Origin: Thiovibrio frasassiensis
GTDB lineage: Bacteria; Desulfobacterota; Desulfobulbia; Desulfobulbales; Desulfurivibrionaceae
NCBI RefSeq assembly: GCF_029607905.1
Contig: NZ_JAPHEH010000001.1
Span: 2,199,530 to 2,263,529, forward strand
Direction: 5' to 3'
Length of the DNA stretch: 64,000 bases
Part shown: positions 61,866 through 64,000 of the stretch, piece by piece
Layout of the letters: each line of letters opens with the position of its first letter
Position numbering within the stretch: position 1 is the first letter of the stretch
Position numbers and translations under genes: made by a program
The notes under the pieces: generated by a model
Database searches by the model: none
What the model was told of the DNA's origin: nothing
The model's input: the letters and a program-made list of their open reading frames with translations, nothing else

Positions 61866-62633
61866 ATGTTCGGGTTTCCGTTTTGGTCCACAAAAAGCAA
61901 GGGTGGGCTAGGGACAGGCCGGGAAGAGGTCGATCCCCAGACCCAGCACCAGCAGGAGCGGGAACAGTTCCAGGAGGTGCTCGCATCCTTCAACGCTTCG
62001 CGGATCGAAGAGCGTTTGCAGGTGCTGGATATTTTCCTCTCGGTGGAAGAGCATCTTACTCTGACCGGGCTGGAGGGGATCATCAAGGGGACAAGACCGG
62101 AGCTGCTGGACCGGGAGTTTCTCAAGGAAACCATGGAGATGTTCTGCCAGTTCGGCTTTGCCCAGAAACAGCTGTTCGAAACCCAGGAACCGGTCTACGA
62201 ACATCACCACCTCGGCATGCACCACGACCATTTTATCTGCACCCGCTGCGGCAAGATCCAGGAGTTTGCCAACCAGAATCTGGAAAGGCTGCAGCACGAA
62301 ATCGCCCGCCAATTCCAGTTTCACCCCCTGCAGCACAAGATGGAGATCTACGGCCTCTGCGCTGCCTGCATGGCGCAGCGGGAACCGGCCCTTTCTTTGC
62401 AATATGCCGCCAATGGCGAACGGGTGCGGATCGTCACCATCCTGGGCGGCCGGGAAGTGCAGGCCAGATTGCACGATATGGGCCTTACGGTGGGGGCATG
62501 TCTCGAGATTGTCAGCAACCATTCCTCCGGTCCTTTGATCGTGGCAAGCAAGGGCACGCGCTTGGCCATCAATGCCGGTTTGGCCAAAAAGATCATGGTC
62601 GCCCATGCCTGCCGCCATGGCGAGGAATCGTAA
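61866..62633 (+). CDS. Fur family regulator fused to a FeoA domain
   Basis: A 255-aa two-domain protein. The Fur part (about 30-175) has a winged helix followed by a metal and dimer region: EPVYEHHHLGMHHDHFICTR, RCGKIQEF with CxxC, and YGLCAACMA with the second CxxC. The C-terminal FeoA-like SH3 domain (about 180-255) has VTILGGREVQARLHDMGLTV and GPLIVASKGTRLAINAGLA. The ATG at 61866 is nine bases from AAGGAG; a GTG at 61860 is too close. It probably senses iron or zinc. feoB is not in the window. Confidence 0.9.
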   Translation: MFGFPFWSTKSKGGLGTGREEVDPQTQHQQEREQFQEVLASFNASRIEERLQVLDIFLSVEEHLTLTGLEGIIKGTRPELLDREFLKETMEMFCQFGFAQKQLFETQEPVYEHHHLGMHHDHFICTRCGKIQEFANQNLERLQHEIARQFQFHPLQHKMEIYGLCAACMAQREPALSLQYAANGERVRIVTILGGREVQARLHDMGLTVGACLEIVSNHSSGPLIVASKGTRLAINAGLAKKIMVAHACRHGEES

Positions 62634-62660
62634 GGATTTCCCGGCCGGTTTTCTCCATCC

Positions 62661-62690
62661 CTTGACATCCACCCGAACCTGTCCCATACT
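62661..62690 (+). promoter_or_regulatory. Candidate heat-shock (sigma32-type) promoter
   Basis: CTTGACA (62661-62667) followed 14 bases later by TCCCATACT (62682-62690) resembles the sigma32 pattern CTTGAA/CCCCATnT. It can also be read as a sigma70 pair TTGACA/CATACT with a 17-base spacer. The genes that follow include hsp20 and lon, which supports heat-shock control. Confidence 0.5.
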
Positions 62691-62762
62691 TTTAATGGAG
62701 TGTGAAGAAGCATGGGCCGGGGAGCCTGGCCGGCAGTCTCTCATTTGACAACAGGGAGGGGG

Positions 62763-62948
62763 ATGATGAGCAATTCGGATAAAAAGGTGTGCCCGGAATG
62801 CAACGGCGAGAAGGTGATTCAGGGAACCTGCGAATGCAACAGCGAGTGGCGTGGGTCCAAAACCGGCGATGATTGGAATGATTGCCAGTGTGTGCCGCAA
62901 GTGACCTGCCCCATGTGCAAGGGGACCGGGTTTGTTGAAAATCTTTAG
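62763..62948 (+). CDS. Small DnaJ-zinc-finger-like protein
   Basis: A 61-aa protein (60 aa if the second of two adjacent ATG codons is used, which suits AGGGAGGGG better). It has CPECNGEKVI, TCECNS, CQC and CPMCKGTGFV, giving two CxxCxG-type knuckles like one repeat of the DnaJ cysteine-rich domain. No J domain is present. The function is unknown; zinc binding is likely. It lies 41 bases before hsp20 and behind a heat-shock-like promoter. Confidence 0.72.
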   Translation: MMSNSDKKVCPECNGEKVIQGTCECNSEWRGSKTGDDWNDCQCVPQVTCPMCKGTGFVENL

Positions 62949-62989
62949 CCGGATTGCTTTTCGCGAAAGCGCGTGCAGGAATAAACGCC

Positions 62990-63412
62990 ATGGATCACTC
63001 CAAAAAGAAAACCGTTCCAAGCCAGTCTGTCGCCGCAATACCACGAAACATTCTCCGGCACCGGATGTTTTCCGTGGGGCAGGGCGGAAACTGGTTTCCC
63101 GCCGCCGATGTGTATGAAACCGCTTCGGCGATCATTGTCCAGATCGACATTTCCGGAATGAACCCGCAGGCACTTTCCGTGTTGGCAGACGGGACAAAGA
63201 TCACCGTTTCCGGAGAGCGGGGATATTCTCCTCAGGAGATGGTGTCGGCTATTCATCAGCTGGAGATCGAGCACGGTTTTTTTGAACGCTCAATCTCTTT
63301 GCCCAAAGCAGTTGATGTTGCCAAGGCGGTTTCGGAGACCAAAAACGGTTTTCTCCAGATTACCCTGCCGCTACGGCGCAATCCCGGCAAGATCAAGATT
63401 CCCGTGAGATAA
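62990..63412 (+). CDS. Small heat shock protein (Hsp20 / alpha-crystallin family)
   Basis: An ATP-independent holdase of 140 aa. The alpha-crystallin domain covers about 35-135: WFPAADVYETASAIIVQIDI, GMNPQALSV, KITVSGERGY, HGFFERSISLPKAVD, NGFLQITLPL, and it ends near KIKIPVR. The ATG at 62990 follows CAGGAA; the frame continues back to a TTG at 62954 without support. It is followed 56 bases later by lon. Confidence 0.93.
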   Translation: MDHSKKKTVPSQSVAAIPRNILRHRMFSVGQGGNWFPAADVYETASAIIVQIDISGMNPQALSVLADGTKITVSGERGYSPQEMVSAIHQLEIEHGFFERSISLPKAVDVAKAVSETKNGFLQITLPLRRNPGKIKIPVR

Positions 63413-63468
63413 GGGTGAAATCGACGGATTTCTGTATTCTGAAAATATAACGATGCGGGTAGATACCT

Positions 63469-64000
63469 ATGAGTGAGGACGACAGGCTACAAGACACGGA
63501 AGGTGCGGCAAAAAAGGCGGAACATCATAGTGACCCTGCCACATTGCCGGTGCCTGAGATCCTGCCGGTGCTGCCCCTGCACGGATTCGTTTTTTTCCCT
63601 GGCATGGGCTTTCCGATGAATATTTTGCATCCCGCCTCCCAGCAGCTCATTGATGATGCAATTCTTAAAGATCGGCTGCTTGCCATTGTCAGCCATAAGA
63701 AAGCCGGGGAAGAGAAACAGGAGCGGGTTGAGCCTCAGCATCTGTACCGGGTCGGGGTGCTGGGCTATATCCACAAGCTGGTCAAGGTCAGGGAGGGCGG
63801 CTACCATGTTTTGATCAGCGCCATCAAGAAATTGGAACTGGTCGAATATGTTCAAGAAGAGCCCTATCTGAAAGCGCGGGTCGCCATTGTCCCCATGGCG
63901 ATCGAAGAGGATAAAGAGGTTGAGGCACTGGAGCTCAATCTGCGGACCCAGTTTAAAAAACTGGCCGATTTGGTTTTGCTTCCCTCTGAATTGGTCACCA
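63469..64000 (+). CDS. lon: Lon protease, N-terminal part (cut by the window end)
   Basis: The open frame from the ATG at 63469 runs past the window edge. The 177 visible residues hold an acidic lead (about 1-28) and the Lon substrate-binding N domain: ILPVLPLHGFVFFPGMGFPM, LLAIVSHKK, YRVGVLGYIHKLVKVREGGY and LISAIKKLELVEY. The AAA+ and protease domains are outside. The gene sits directly behind hsp20, in keeping with heat-shock co-regulation. Confidence 0.9.
   Translation, partial: MSEDDRLQDTEGAAKKAEHHSDPATLPVPEILPVLPLHGFVFFPGMGFPMNILHPASQQLIDDAILKDRLLAIVSHKKAGEEKQERVEPQHLYRVGVLGYIHKLVKVREGGYHVLISAIKKLELVEYVQEEPYLKARVAIVPMAIEEDKEVEALELNLRTQFKKLADLVLLPSELVT

Overview
The window reads as a housekeeping stretch of a Gram-negative, anaerobic, menaquinone-using bacterium, most likely a Desulfobacterota (deltaproteobacterial) relative of the Desulfobulbales. 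Supporting this are a futalosine-type menaquinone pathway, a DUF39 homocysteine-forming protein, a LarE-like sulfur transferase, a CooC-type ATPase, a Na+/carboxylate symporter with a DUF4212 partner, and outer-membrane proteins (Pal, OmpH/Skp). The assignment is inferred from gene content; no rRNA or sulfate-reduction gene is present.

Layout. 1-2 kb: truncated moaA and convergent pheA. 2.3-5 kb: CBS-ACT protein, DUF39 protein and LarE-like enzyme, a probable sulfur-transfer operon. 5.1-7.1 kb: HU, tRNA-Pro(CGG), xseA. 7.3-10.9 kb: TPR membrane protein, panC, panD, mqnB, mqnD. 11-18.9 kb: ilvB, ilvN, psd, pssA, leuA, asd, rsmD, coaD. 18.9-20.2 kb: a compact Rieske/cytochrome b pair. 20.3-23.4 kb (minus): NtrC-type regulator and membrane sensor kinase. 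23.6-28.7 kb (minus): cNMP/CBS/DUF294 protein, DEDDh exonuclease, DUF4212 and symporter. 29-36.4 kb: manC, an OleD-like reductase, an ACP-FAAL-acyltransferase fusion and a frameshifted fadD; the last two look acquired. 36.7-44.8 kb: TetR regulator followed by mqnE, mqnC, mqnX, mqnA, menG, ubiX, mqnP and a parvulin. 45-51.3 kb: glucan phosphorylase, pal, ompH, AmpG-like transporter, PilZ protein with a dead receiver. 51.3-57.5 kb: dxs, ispA, xseB (minus), then xerC-hslV-hslU. 57.6-64 kb: zinc-ribbon protein, methyltransferase with CooC-like ATPase, NamZ-like muramidase, a 28-bp inverted repeat, bpt, a Fur-FeoA fusion, a small zinc protein, hsp20 and the start of lon.

How the genes fit together. 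Menaquinone is the dominant theme: mqnA, E, X, B, C, D, P, menG and ubiX are all here, split over two loci, with dxs and ispA supplying the isoprenoid chain; only the UbiD-type decarboxylase (MqnL) and the long-chain prenyl synthase are not seen. The Rieske/cytochrome b pair is a likely user of the quinol. Amino-acid genes (pheA, ilvBN, leuA, asd) link to the DUF39 protein, whose family makes homocysteine from aspartate semialdehyde. Envelope lipid synthesis (psd, pssA), protein quality control (hslVU, hsp20, lon, bpt) and cell-wall recycling (AmpG, NamZ) are also represented.

No CRISPR array, prophage or insertion sequence is visible. The most unusual items are the ACP-FAAL-PlsC fusion beside a broken fadD, the DUF294/exonuclease/symporter block, the Fur-FeoA fusion, the altered Qo motif in cytochrome b, and a heat-shock-like promoter before the zinc protein-hsp20-lon group.
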